A stretch of 64,000 nucleotides of DNA from Cyprinodon diabolis (Eukaryota; Chordata; Actinopteri; Cyprinodontiformes; Cyprinodontidae). Where the stretch lies: NCBI GenBank assembly GCA_030533445.1, contig CM060076.1:25716603-25780602 (forward strand). The letters run 5' to 3'. Positions 11,501 through 22,537 of this stretch are shown piece by piece (the stretch's first letter is position 1; each line of letters starts with the position of its first letter). Under the pieces are notes generated by a model. It made no database searches, was not told where the DNA came from, and was given only the letters and a program-made list of their open reading frames with translations. Made by a program: the position numbers and the translations under genes.

Positions 11501-13352
11501 GCAAGTTCAGAGAAAGACTGCATCAGTCTTGTCTTTTTGCAAAAGAAACATTAGGGGAGTCTCAAAGGTCCATGAAGAAGCATTATGACCAGTCTGCCCT
11601 GTCTCGTTCTTTTGCCAAGGGGGAAAAAGTCCTGGCTTTACTACCTGTTCCTGGTTCTACTCTTTCTGCCAAGTTTTCAGGACCTTATGTGGTTCAGGAG
11701 AAGTTGAGTGAGACAGATTATGTAATCAGCACTCCTGAAAGAAGGAGAAAATCTCGGGTCTGTCACATAAATATGTTAAAGCCGTACTGTTCTCGAGACC
11801 CAAACGGTAATCCTGACCGTCAAACAGGTCAACCTTTACCTTCAACTTGCTCCTCAACATTGATTGTAAGGGAGTGTTCTGACTCTGCTGTAGAGGATGG
11901 TTTAACATTGCGTTCCATTTCTTACCAAAGCTCACGATTGTCAAACTCTGAAATGTTGAAGGTCCTACCTAACCAGCTTTCACATTTAACAGAGGAACAA
12001 AAAAATGATATTATTGTCTTGCTCCATAGTTACCCAGAACTGTTCCGTGATGTGCCAACACAAACTTCAGTTCTTAAACATGACATTGATGTTGCTGGGG
12101 CCAAGCCAATAAAGCAACATCCGTACAGAACAAACCCAGTTAAAAGAATCTTGATGAACAGGGAAACAGACTACATGTTACAACATTGGTTTGCTAAGCA
12201 TAGTTCCAGCCCATGGAGCTCCCCATGTCTTTTGGAGATGAAACCTGATGGCTCTCCTCGTTTTATAACAGATTTCCGAAAAGTTAATTCAGTTACTGTT
12301 ATTGATTCGTATCCACTTCCCCGTATAGAGGATTGTGTTGATACCATTGGTAATGCCAATTTTGTAAGTAAAGTGGACCTATTAAAAGGATACTGGCAGG
12401 TACCATTAACTGACCGTGCATCAGAGATCTCTGCATTTGTAACACCAGATCAGTTTTTGCAATATAAAGTCATGGCATTTGGCATGTGTAGTGCCCCAGC
12501 CACCTTTCAGCGGTTGGTTAACACTGTTCTGTCTGGGTTACCAAACTGTAATGCATATCTTGACGATCTCATTGTGTACACTTCTACCTGGGAAGAACAC
12601 ATAAAAATCTTAAAAGCTGTGTTCACTCGGCTTGCTGACGCTTCGCTTACTGTAAACTTAGCAAAGTGTGATTTTGGTAAAGCAACTGTCACTTACCTTG
12701 GTAGGCAAGTCGGCCGGGGACAAGTATGCCCTTTAGAAGCCAAAATAAAAGCCATCGTTCAGTTTCCTGTCCCTAGCACAAGCCCTTCGCCGTTTCCTTG
12801 GCATGGCCAGTTATTACCGAAATTTCTGTCGAAATTTTTCGATGGTAGCCCACCCTCTCACTACTCTGCTGAGCCCAAAAGTAGACTTTGTCTGGACTCC
12901 TGAATGTCAACATGCTTTTGAAAGTATAAAATCTCTTGTCACATGCATCTGTGCTTTCCTCTCCAGACATCTCAAAGGCTTTCAAACTTGAAGTGGATGC
13001 TAGTGCTGTTGGAGCTGGTGCTGTACTGTTACAGGAAGGTTGGGACGGAGCTGATCATCCCGTCTGTTATTTTTCCCGTAAATTTACACCCAGTCAACTC
13101 AATTACTCCAACATTGAGAAAGAAACTCTGGCTTTGCTACTTGCACTTCAACACTTTGAGGTTTACCTAGGGTCTAGCCCTGTGCCAATCACAGTATACA
13201 CCGACCACAACCCCCTTGTTTTCCTTTCTCGAATGTACAACCACAATCAGAGACTCATGCGGTGGGCGTTACTGGTACAGGATTACCATCTTAATATTAA
13301 ACATAAGAAAGGTGCAGACAACTTCTTAGCAGATGCTTTATCTAGAGTGTAG
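8590..13352 (+). pseudogene. gag-pol of the Gmr1-type element, broken by two frameshifts
   Basis: The likely start is ATG 8590 (MAQFNIDQ...); the frame is open upstream to 8533 but without an ATG. Order of domains: Gag with a glutamate-rich coiled-coil stretch (about 9000-9130); a CX2CX4HX4C zinc knuckle (9796-9837); protease motif DTGA (10033); integrase zinc finger with His at 10762 and 10783 and Cys at 10873 and 10882; integrase D,D-35-E at 10975, 11152 and 11260; a GPY/F module near 11680; reverse transcriptase with YLDD at 12556-12567; RNase H with Asp at 12996 and 13203 and an ADALSR end before the TAG at 13350. The frame shifts between 12775 and 12785 and again between 12935 and 12945, moving frame 1 to 2 to 3. 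There are no other stops. Real inactivating indels or assembly errors are both possible. Confidence 0.93.
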
Positions 13353-13410
13353 CTTATGTAGTTTCCTTCAGTTGGAAATGTTCCGCTCAAACCCTTTTAG
13401 GTTAGGATTT

Positions 13411-13423
13411 TAAGGGGGGGAGG
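13411..13423 (+). promoter_or_regulatory. Polypurine tract
   Basis: A purine run, mostly G (taagggggggagg), ends exactly one base before the 3' LTR. This is where plus-strand synthesis is primed in LTR elements. Confidence 0.85.
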
Positions 13424-14056
13424 TGTTACGGCCAGTGGCCTTTTCTGTGTTTGTGTTTTATTTTTTTTCAGAGGCCTGATCAAATTGACTGCACCTGGAA
13501 GCAGATGTTTTCCTGTGACACACCTTGGGGCCTACCGTGATTGGATCACCAATTGCTGGCTCCACCAATCATTGTTGAGGCCTCCATTTAAAACCAAAGG
13601 ACTTCCTAGGGGAAGGCGCGGCTGATCCTTTGTTCAGACAGCTTGCCATTTTGTGGGGTGTAGGTTTGACTGCTGTAAAACTTGTATTAGCTTTGATAGC
13701 TTAGTCCGCTCTAACAGATTTTGTTAACCTTGATTTCTTGTGTAACTTGCTTTGTCCTGGTGGGGGAACTTTGAAACGCCGTTAGAGATTTGTATTTTAG
13801 TTTTTGTTTAACTTGTTTTGAGAGATCATTTTTGTTTGGTTAAGTTCTTTGATTTACACCTCTGTTTTGTGGATTTTGTTTTAGTGAATACTCTGTTGTT
13901 GAGAGTCCCTATGTTTTGATTTAACCATTGTTACCCCTTTTTTTTTTTGTTTATGTTGAAAAACTCCAAACAATAAATCCTTAAATTGTTAAAACCTTAC
14001 CATCAGGGTTTCTTTAACGTTACTTCCTTTTTCCCTGGCTGAGCCGGGTCGTAACA
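13424..14056 (+). repeat. 3' LTR (633 bp)
   Basis: This matches the 5' LTR end to end with four substitutions and three extra T in the run near 13937. The AATAAA is retained near 13972. Confidence 0.95.
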
Positions 14057-14346
14057 CAGTGCAAACTTTTAACATTAGCTACTTGCAGATCTTGGATTTA
14101 AAAAAAAACAACTTCTATGCATTTTCATTGTGTTTTATATGATACCTCATCTCAAATATTTATATCCTACTGCTGGTGTCCTGAATGCAAGCCTCAGAAA
14201 GATACTTCTCTCTCCATTTCTGTGGAAGTGAATCTCTGAGTACCTGGAACCAAGCACCACAGCTAGTATCTGTGTTGATACTAGCTGTGGTGAAAATGCT
14301 GGTAAATATATTCTCAGTCATCCAGGTCATAATCATTCCAAAAAAC

Positions 14347-15152
14347 TTAAAGGAAAAGTCAGGTCAGCAAGTAATGATCAATGGGTCATTATTTATACCT
14401 AAAACTAATATGTTTTGCAATCAATAAAAAATAAAAATGATAATTTTCTAATTTTCATCGCGATCACCCATTACGGGAACGGACGTTTTTGCTCAAATAG
14501 AGTAGCACCTCACTCCTGACATCTTCCAGCAGTGACGTCACGGTGCTGTAAGCCTAGCGTCATTCTCCTCACTTTACAAGCAAAATCAATGGGAACTGCT
14601 AGACACATCTGCAATCAACAACAATTAGTTAAGATTTCAAGAGGACTTTACCATTGAAATTCGTGAGAGCTATAGTTAAATTGACAATGCCCAAGTGCTT
14701 GGCTGCTGGATGTTGTAATAACACAGGTAAAAGTGAAAAGAAAAATTTGTTGTTTTACCTTTCTGATTCATGATCCTCCAAGGACGGGTGGATTGTCAAC
14801 TTGAAGAGGGAGGATTTGCCATCAAACTTCTGGCCAGAAAAAAACGTAATATGTGGCCAAAATTTCGAAGAAGAATGTTTTCAAGATGACTTGGATAATA
14901 GCGTGTTGTGTCAAACACCAGATACAGCAGTGGGACTTGATCAACTGCCGATACCGCACCGTGACGTCACAAACCGGTAGGTGGCAATAGTGCTCTTTGA
15001 CAAACATGGATGTCTCTGGTAAAGCACATTCAAATGAAAATTACTCTTAATTTAAAAAAAATTATCATTTATTGAACAGTATGTAATAATTTCATATTTA
15101 AAGTACTTTCAGAAGTTGAATTCTGAATATGACCGTACTTTTTTTTATTTAA
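14347..15152 (+). mobile_element. Inverted-repeat transposon with THAP remnant, copy A
   Basis: The left end ttaaaggaaaagtcaggtc (14347) and the decayed right end near 15135-15152 correspond to the two termini of a second copy, in opposite orientation, at 47306-48716. In that copy both ends read ttaaaggaaaagtcc as an inverted repeat. The two copies align through most of their length: the tttatacctaaaactaat block, the caatcaacaac block and the catttattgaacagtatgta block. The body carries a THAP zinc-finger relic, so the parent was probably a THAP-encoding DNA transposon such as a P-element-like one. TTAA occurs at each end, so a TTAA-targeting origin cannot be excluded. Confidence 0.75.
14687..14905 (+). 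pseudogene. THAP zinc-finger domain remnant
   Basis: From ATG 14687 the frame reads MPKCLAAGCCNN..., the classic THAP start with the first Cys pair as CX4C. After an in-frame TGA near 14771 the same frame continues with W, then N-F-W-P-E and I-C-G-Q-N-F-E-E-E-C-F. This matches the THAP C-X2-H-F block, but the zinc-binding His is replaced by Asn. Copy B on the minus strand keeps TGG where this copy has TGA, and keeps the His. THAP domains are the DNA-binding modules of P-element transposases and THAP proteins. This copy is non-functional. Confidence 0.8.
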
Positions 15153-15158
15153 AAAAAA

Positions 15159-15235
15159 TCCACTGGACTTTGTTTCCAATTTTGAACATGTTTGGAAGCG
15201 ATACATCTTCAAACTTGGAAACAAAGTCCAGTGGA
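15159..15235. repeat. Perfect 21-bp hairpin (fish interspersed repeat fragment)
   Basis: Arms 15159-15179 and 15215-15235 are exact reverse complements around a 35-base loop. The arm core ccactggactttgtttccaa is nearly shared by the retroposed segment at 18822-19023, so both derive from one interspersed repeat family. Confidence 0.85.
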
Positions 15236-16439
15236 TTGTTGTTTTTTTTATTTTTGGAAAGCTGTGGTGATGTAAGTATAACTTGCTCGATTGCGACACA
15301 TTAATTAAAACTTCTGTCACTTATTAACCTGTGGTACATGCTCATTGGCTACCTCCTCTTCCTCTTGTCTACTTCCTCTTGTTTATTTTGCGTCTGTGGA
15401 TCAAAACATCTCCAATTTTGATTTTTTTTTTCTTTATGAAGTTTTAAAAGTTTGCTCACAATTCCCATGAGGATTGGAAGGAAACATGTCTACATTTGTT
15501 TTTACTTTGTGGAACCACTTCTTGGTCCAACTGTAGCTGCCTTACCTTGGGTTATATCTCAGAATTTATGCAATGCACTGATTCTTTTTGTTTCGATCCA
15601 ATCCAATACCGATACACAGGTGGTGTATTGGCTGATATCCAAAATTGATAAAATGCTACTCTTTGATAAATTAACTGTATACTTTGCCATTTGACTACAG
15701 GCATCATTCTTGACATGAACATTTTATAAAAAAGGTAACAAATTCACACAGATATATATAATCTCTAGTTGCTATGTGTGCTCTGAATGATGAGATAATA
15801 ATCTTTGCTATCATAACTTATATCATAATTTAAGGTACAGGATCGCTGCAAATATATCACTATGTATGATATCAATAAAAAAAAAGAGATGACTAAATTG
15901 GAATGCTGGATCTGCTTTTTTTATTTTGACCTTTGTCTAATTTTCAAATAGATGAGGTTTGGACTTTAGTTATGCAGCTCAAACACAAATGGCCCAGTAC
16001 TTCTAATACTACTCACTTAATCTTAAGAATTGATTTACTCATAAAACTTAGAGCTACTGCCACTGTTTTGTTTTAGTATTTTGCTTTTTTTTTTATGAAT
16101 TTCCCATTTCCATCCTTTCATCCACTCTGAGCAGCATTGGGATGTTTCACTGTCATGTTTTCAGTTTGATGTTCATTGTGAGATTTTGAGAAACTATCTT
16201 TTTTTCCCATGTGGGCAAAAGGTTAACTTTGGATCAACAGGATGCCCTCTTCCACGTTTGAAGTGTCCTTTTCCTAGACTCTAGGCAAACTGCAAATATG
16301 ACTTCTCATGGTGACTTATATGAGGTAACACATAGCAGCCACTGTCTTTTTCTCACTATTTTAATGTGTGAATGGAATAACTAATAATTTTCTTGGAAAC
16401 AGGTTCTTTACTAATTTGTAAAAAGGCATTTGGTTGCGT
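15236..16439. other. Intergenic stretch, nothing recognised
   Basis: AT-rich DNA with several T runs. No exon, RNA or transposon end is recognised. Confidence 0.45.
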
Positions 16440-16756
16440 TGCATTTTTTACCACTTTTTCCTTGCAGCAAGAAGGTTCTTGGTTCAATTCCCAGCCCAGG
16501 GTCTTTCTGTATGGAGTTTGCATGTTCTCCCTGTGCATGCGTGGGTTCTCTCCAGGTACTCCTGCTTCCTCCAACAGTCAAAAAGTAAGACTGTAAGGTT
16601 AATTGGCTTCTCTAAATTCTCTTTCGGTGAGAGCATGTGAGCATGGTTGTGTCTCAATATGTTTATGTGAACGACTGGTGACCTGTCCAGGGTGTTTTCC
16701 TCCTTAAGCCCATAGCCTGCCACTGTGTGCCTAACGGAAGATGGATGAATGGCATT
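16440..16756 (+). mobile_element. tRNA-derived SINE-like repeat
   Basis: The segment contains ggttcttggttcaattcc, which resembles a tRNA B box. It then has the teleost repeat phrases ggagtttgcatgttctccct, gcatgcgtgggttctctcc and gacctgtccagggtg, and ends with the tail ggaagatggatgaatggc. The 5' A-box part is decayed. The orientation follows the tail. I recognise this as a very common fish interspersed repeat; the exact family name is uncertain. Confidence 0.75.
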
Positions 16757-18808
16757 GTTAAAAGGGCTGAATAAAAATGTAAACTACTCTTTTTAGAAAT
16801 TTGTGTTTTTCTTTCTAAAAAATTCAAAAGAGTCTCTCCCCCTGTGCAACCTTAACAATATTGGTGAAACTCAGCCCAGTAAGCTCATTTGATATGCAGA
16901 CATATTAAAAACCCTTTCAGAAAAAACAAAAAGTAGTGATCTTTACAGGAAACCCCAAAAATAAAAGAAAAACACCCATAGAAGAAAAATACAAACTATT
17001 AAATATTAAACACTCTTTTTATGTCTTTATCATGTATCATTTCCTTCCTCTTCATTATCATGCATTCACATATGACTTGCTTGTATTTTCTCTGTAAAGT
17101 ACCTTGAGATGACACGTGAATTGGTGATACATAAATAAAATGAATTAAATTATAATGCTTTCTGTTAGTCAGTCATATAAGAAGCTATAAATCACCTGAA
17201 AATGTTCTGCTGTACCATGAAAAAAATGTTAAGAACATCAAGAGGCAAGTTTCATTTTTGTCGTGCAATAAAACATTACTGTTCTTTTGAACTGCAGTCA
17301 CAATATGCTGCTGTAGTTTCAAGATGATATAGTTTGCTTGCAAGTATAGTGAGTCTGTTGTTTTGTTTTTTTGTTTTTTGTGCTCCATTTTCCTTGTGTG
17401 TTTCCTGTATAGTGTTTGGAGATAAACCCAGTAAAGAAAAGGCAGTGAAAAGATAAAGGCCACAACTTCTTTTCAGCAGACCTAAGAAGCTGTACTTCTT
17501 ATATCAATTTCAGAGGTGTGGGAACAAGCTGTGAATATGAAGACCAGTGAGAAACCTCGGTGCAGTGGTGCTGAAGCCGTCATGTAGCCCTGAATTCTAC
17601 TCCTAAACAGCAAACACACAGAGAAATGTGAGGAGACAAGAGTTTTGTGGAGAGTTTTTTTTTTTTGGAGCATGTGGCTCTGAAGTCTGTCCTTTTAAGC
17701 TTGGTGAGATATTAGACTGGGATCAGATCCAACAGAGACTTCAAAATCCGTCTTTTCTCTTTGGTTTCTAATTAGCTGTGAACAGATGACGCATCCTGAA
17801 GAGACAGAAGGGAAGAGAGCATGTAGCAGTGTACTACAAAGCCTCTGGTGGCTGATATCAACCTCATTGCCACCAAAATGATTCGATTTTTTTCTTATTT
17901 TTTTATATTTCATAAGTATTTCCGCTAGATTTTTTTACTATTTTTTTCTGTTGCATGCTTGAGGCCAGGTTTAAGGTGATGTGACGGAAACTTTTAATAA
18001 GCCATTTCATGGCGAGCAGCCCAGAGATTAGATCTGACAGGGCAAGACATTGGCTGTTACTGAGGCTGCAGATCTGCAAACTAAGCTCTAGATTGGAAAC
18101 CTTCCAAAGCATGGAGCAGCTATTTGGATGGGGAGCTCCACTGCTGCATGATGGTCTCAGGCGTGTGAGAAACGGCACGCTTCCTTTTTCACCAACCCAC
18201 CTGCTGCTGTGACATACTTTAACCCAGCCTTCGCTCTCCTCCCACGAGGTAAAGCTCTGGCAGGAAGGTTTCATACTTTATGAAAGAGAGAGAGTAAAAA
18301 AAGCAAATGCTGAAACTTTCTTGCAGCCAGATGTTAGTGGAGTTTTCCCACTGCTGACCCAACATACCTTACATTCTGGGAGAGCTCCCTGAGGGGGAGG
18401 AAATGCTACCCCGTCTTAGGTGTGAGCTGTCAACTCGAGCTGTTCCAGCATATGAATTGTGCACTATTGCAAAGGACGTGTTCTTACAGCAGTGCTTCCA
18501 GGCAGGTGAACTGAGCTTACCATATGGCTTAAAGGGGAGCTTATTAGGTTCAGAGCAGAAAACACATTATCCACAGTGGACCGGGGCCACTGAAGGATGA
18601 TTTCCATTAAGAAAGCCTTTAATTCCACAATAGGAGGTGTAAAGTGGGGGCATGGAAGAAAAAAAAATACATCCCTCTCTCTTTTTTGTCGGTGCATAAT
18701 GTTAAGGTCCCTGTTTCTACTCACTGGGAAAAGGTGAGACTGATTTATCTGAGTTAATTAAAGATGTTCAGTCAGTGGTTGCAGTGTTGAGTAAAAAGTA
18801 AAATTTAC
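16757..18808. other. Intergenic stretch, nothing recognised
   Basis: No gene or transposon end is recognised. The part 17960-18260 is less AT-rich than its surroundings and could be a conserved non-coding block, which only an alignment could show. Confidence 0.45.
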
Positions 18809-19036
18809 TAACGTTCCTTTTTTCCGTAAAAATTCAAAAAATATCCACTGGACTTGGTTTTCAAGATTTGAAGACGTTTCGCCACCTCTCCAGGAAGCTT
18901 TCTCAATTCAAATGTCTGGATCCGCAGTGAGTTTGAGTCTTTTATGGACAAGGCCTTGTATTGCTTGGAAACATGCAAATGGTAACCGATGAATGGGTCG
19001 TTTAGTTCCATCGTTAGCCTGTAATAACGTTCCTTT
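18809..19036 (-). mobile_element. Short retroposed segment with 13-bp target duplication
   Basis: The direct repeat taacgttcctttt (18809-18821 and 19024-19036) flanks about 202 bp. The interior holds ccactggacttggttttcaa and gaagacgtttcgccacctct, phrases of a common fish interspersed repeat related to the hairpin at 15159. On the minus strand it reads through ELRKLPGEVAKRLQIL and KSSGYFL. A 13-bp duplication points to LINE-driven insertion. The family was not identified. Confidence 0.6.
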
Positions 19037-19970
19037 TCTTCAGAAGAAGAAGAAGACATCAGGAATCCTAAATTACCAATAGCATTCTTTTGTGTTTTTA
19101 GGATTTTTTGTTTGTTTGTTTTGTTGTTTTACAAATTCATTCAACTTAAACATGTAGTGTGGCACCTATAGAACACACTCAGGGAGTTTTTCTATAGGCA
19201 TAATCCATTTTTTCCTATATTTAAATGTCTTCTTTCACTCAGTCATGACAATGTTTGTATTTTTGTGTTCCAGTCACTTCTATGCCAAGAGATGTTTGAA
19301 ATCCATCACCTAAGTCTGCAGACTACCTCTACAAATATTTAGAAAAGGCTGGATCGCTCTGAGGACCTCAGTGAATTCCAGCATGGCACTATGACAGGAG
19401 ACTACCAATGAAATGAGCTCAGTCGTGAAATCTCCATGCTTCTCAGTCAACTGTGAGTTGTATTATAATGAAGAGAAAGGGATTTTAAATAAAAGTGACA
19501 GAAGTTAGGCCCTAAAAACTGAGAGTGCATCTTAAATGAGCAGTGTTGATTTTCTGATTTCAAAAGCTGAAAACCAGCATTGAGAGCTTCAGAGAACAAA
19601 TATTTTGGGCTCAGTAGCATCCGAGTCTAACATCACCACCTGCAATGGAATTATACGTAAATCTCACCTTACCAAGAAAATAAGATAAATTGTCACAAGA
19701 ATTGCGAATTCACAAACTCCTGAAACTACATCTTGCCAGAAGCCATCAGATGCATTAGTTTCGGGCCAATGAAATGCAGTAACGTGTTTGACGTCAACGT
19801 CTTAACCAGAGGACAAAGATAGCTGCGCTGGTTTTACCTGGAATACCCTCTATTTCTGCTTGGAAAAACTAGCAAAAGGACAAGAATTTTGCTCTTGTGG
19901 ATGGGAAGATGCCTGTGCGTTCCTCCCGACTGGATCTGTTAAGAGTTTGATTTTTTAGATAACTCCTCTT
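19037..19970. other. Intergenic stretch, nothing recognised
   Basis: No recognisable gene, RNA or transposon terminus. Confidence 0.45.
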
Positions 19971-20115
19971 TAGAGGTGGGTAATCCCAGTCCAGAAAGTA
20001 AAAACCCTGCCTTGTTTTTCCTTGATGCTGTTCACATATGAGCTGAATATGCAAATGGTTGGAACTGATCTCTGTACAGGATTTTTCTTTTCTGGACCTG
20101 GATTACCCACCACTG
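19971..20115. mobile_element. Small inverted-repeat element (MITE), about 145 bp
   Basis: The left end reads gaggtgggtaatcc...agtccagaaag and the right end is the inverted counterpart ctggacctggattacccacc. This gives imperfect inverted repeats of about 35 bp around a short unique middle. No clear target duplication remains. Confidence 0.65.
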
Positions 20116-22332
20116 CACTGTTTGTGTAACAAATGAAGAATGTTATACAGTTCAGCTGCTACAATTGGCATGTGCCACTTGATTTACCCAATCAGCCCAA
20201 AGAATCTTACTGAATGTCCCTCCCTTTTGCAAACACTTTCAACAGGAGGCTTTGCAGGTGGATACATGTAGTTCAAATTGAATTCTACACAGTATCCATC
20301 TGGCTTATGCCAGGTTAAAGCACACCACCACTGACTCTAAAATACTGGATACATGATCTCTGTGATGGCAAATCATGCCTCTTCATCTGGCAATGCAATG
20401 CACGATTCAAAAGTAAACAGAAGAGCAACACATGCCTGACTACTTTGTATTGAATTTTAAGTTAGGTACAGAAAGGATTATAATGTTTGGCTGTTTTTTA
20501 ACTCCAAAAAAATGCAATCCTTTCAAGGCATTTTTGATCATTTCAGGCTTTGCAGTAGTGGGCCAACATCATATTAAACCCTATGGATTACATATGGGAT
20601 GTTATTATATGTTATGACGTTAAGCCAGAGGGGATACTTTTCACAATAAAATATACTATAATTGTGATAACATCAAAAAAGCACAACCAGATGATCTACT
20701 GGATGTGTCTGTATTTTTATATTATCTTTGTATCTTAATCAAATTTAGATATCAAAGATGTTAGCTTGTATCTTGTAAAGATGGAGTAAAACTTTTTGAG
20801 CCATATGCAAGAACATTGTAATGCTTTCCTGAAAATTTGACATCAGTAAAACACAATGTGTGTGTTGGTGAAGCGGTCCAAGGCAGACGGAAATGACTGA
20901 ATTACATTATCAAAGACATTCAGGTGCCTTTTGAGCAAAGATGTACCATTCAGTCTGGACAATGAGTGGCATTATTACATTTTTACATCCCAGTGACGTT
21001 TCCTGCAGAACTGCTGAATCATTTACTGCCTGTGCTGTGAAAGATCACCAGACAGACAGTTTCCCTAACAATCCCAATGCTGCCAGTTAGCTCCACTGTG
21101 CATGAACCCCCCCATACCCTTGGCATAATTTCAGTCAACACTGAAGCTAAGAAGTAAGAAAGAAATCCCATCACTTGGCAGTCAGAACGTGAGAGGCTGT
21201 CCTAGTTAGCTAGAGCGGTAAAAGTTCAGACTGCATGCACAGCAACAAATTATTCAAGGTGATACAAATGCAGTAAATAATTTTTAGATTTATGATCATT
21301 ATCATTGTTTGCTCCAGCTTGGCTGTCCTTCATCACTAAGGAGGATTCAAGTGAAGACCTTTGAATTTGAGATCCGCAATTCAAATGCAACACTAATGCT
21401 TTAAAATATATTATAATGTCTGTTAAAACTCACTTGTCTGGCATTTTCTTTTTTAACACCAGCCTGGTTTGTGTTGGTCTACACACTGACACGCCCAAAG
21501 CAGGGGAAGCAGGTCTTTCTACAGCGTGATTTAAAAAAAAAAAGATAGTGTTTTGTAAAATCTTGCAGTGGAAATTCATACTTCATTACCCTGCAGTGTT
21601 TTTAATGTTACTGCACATTTGTTAATGAAATAAATACACCATTGGATTGTATCCTCAATACAGGTTAAGGTAATTATTGTTGTTTTTCACAGCTAGGTGA
21701 ATAATGACCATTCCAGTCTAGCTTTTTTTTTAGAATTTGTGCACTCTAAAACCTTGCAAGGTAATCCTAAGAATACGTAAACACTGACCCCTAGAGGTTT
21801 ACAGTGAAAACTGCACTTCAACTAAATTTTTACTTACGCCACTCGTGTTTTACTTTACATGTTAAAATACAATATGTTTAATCTATTATAAGGAACTACT
21901 TGAGTTTAGATTTGTGTAACTGAGGACGAGTTGAGAGGTGCCTCTAAGAGGATGTGGATCACTTGTTTGTGTAAACTGTAGATGTGGAGAGCCCTCATCT
22001 GCAGCATCAAATTAGATCTCCCTCATTCTTGATCCCAGACATCATGCGAGCTTTTCAAAGCTGCATACCAAAGAATCTCATTCTTTGTCATGTACTTGAG
22101 ACCCTGAATATCACTGGTTGAATTGCATATATACTATGGGTTTTTATCTGTTTATAACCCTTTTCTACCTGTTGTAATAATCTTCACATATTTTTTTTCA
22201 TTAAGGTTTAGATGCAATTTTATGAGTGATAGTAGAGATTCAAAAATGGAGGTAGTTCAAGGAAACTGCAGGAATCACTCATCATCATAAGTATGTTTTA
22301 TTGAGGGGCAGAGGTGAGTGTTAGTGATGTGT
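20116..22332. other. Intergenic stretch, nothing recognised
   Basis: AT-rich DNA without a recognisable exon or element. Confidence 0.45.
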
Positions 22333-22537
22333 CAGTGTTTTTCAACCCTGGTCCTCAAGGCACACTGCCCTGCATGTTTTTAGATGTTTCCCAGCTTTAA
22401 CACACCTGTTATCAATCAATAGCAGATTATCAGGCTTTGCTGAACTGCAATCATCTGAATCAGGTGTGCTGAAGCTCAGAAACATCCAAAATAATGCAGA
22501 GCAGTGTGCCTTGAGGACCAGGGTTGAAAAACAGCTG
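22333..22537. mobile_element. MITE with about 40-bp inverted repeats
   Basis: The left arm (22333-22374) contains caaccctggtcctcaaggca and the right arm (22495-22537) contains tgccttgaggaccagggttg. They pair almost perfectly over about 40 bases around a 120-bp centre. This is a familiar teleost palindromic repeat. Target duplication is not evident. A diverged relative lies at 34462-34625. Confidence 0.8.

Larger units (their letters stand above)
7837..14060 (+). mobile_element. Gmr1-type Ty3/gypsy LTR retrotransposon, nearly full length
   Basis: The complete insertion has a 4-bp target duplication CAGT (7837-7840 and 14057-14060) and LTRs at 7841-8470 and 13424-14056, both TG...CA. It has a tRNA-Pro-like primer site, one long gag-pol frame and a polypurine tract. 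Pol order is protease, integrase, reverse transcriptase, RNase H, which is the Ty1/copia order, yet the enzymes look like Ty3/gypsy. That arrangement is known for the Gmr1 group of deuterostome elements, first described from Atlantic cod. The LTRs differ by four substitutions and one T-run length change, so insertion was recent. Two frameshifts near 12.78 and 12.94 kb break the frame. Confidence 0.93.

Noticed and set aside
12770..12950. Programmed ribosomal frameshifting in the retrotransposon
   Set aside because: The two shifts fall inside a continuous enzyme region, not between gag and pol, and no slippery heptamer with a following stem is evident.
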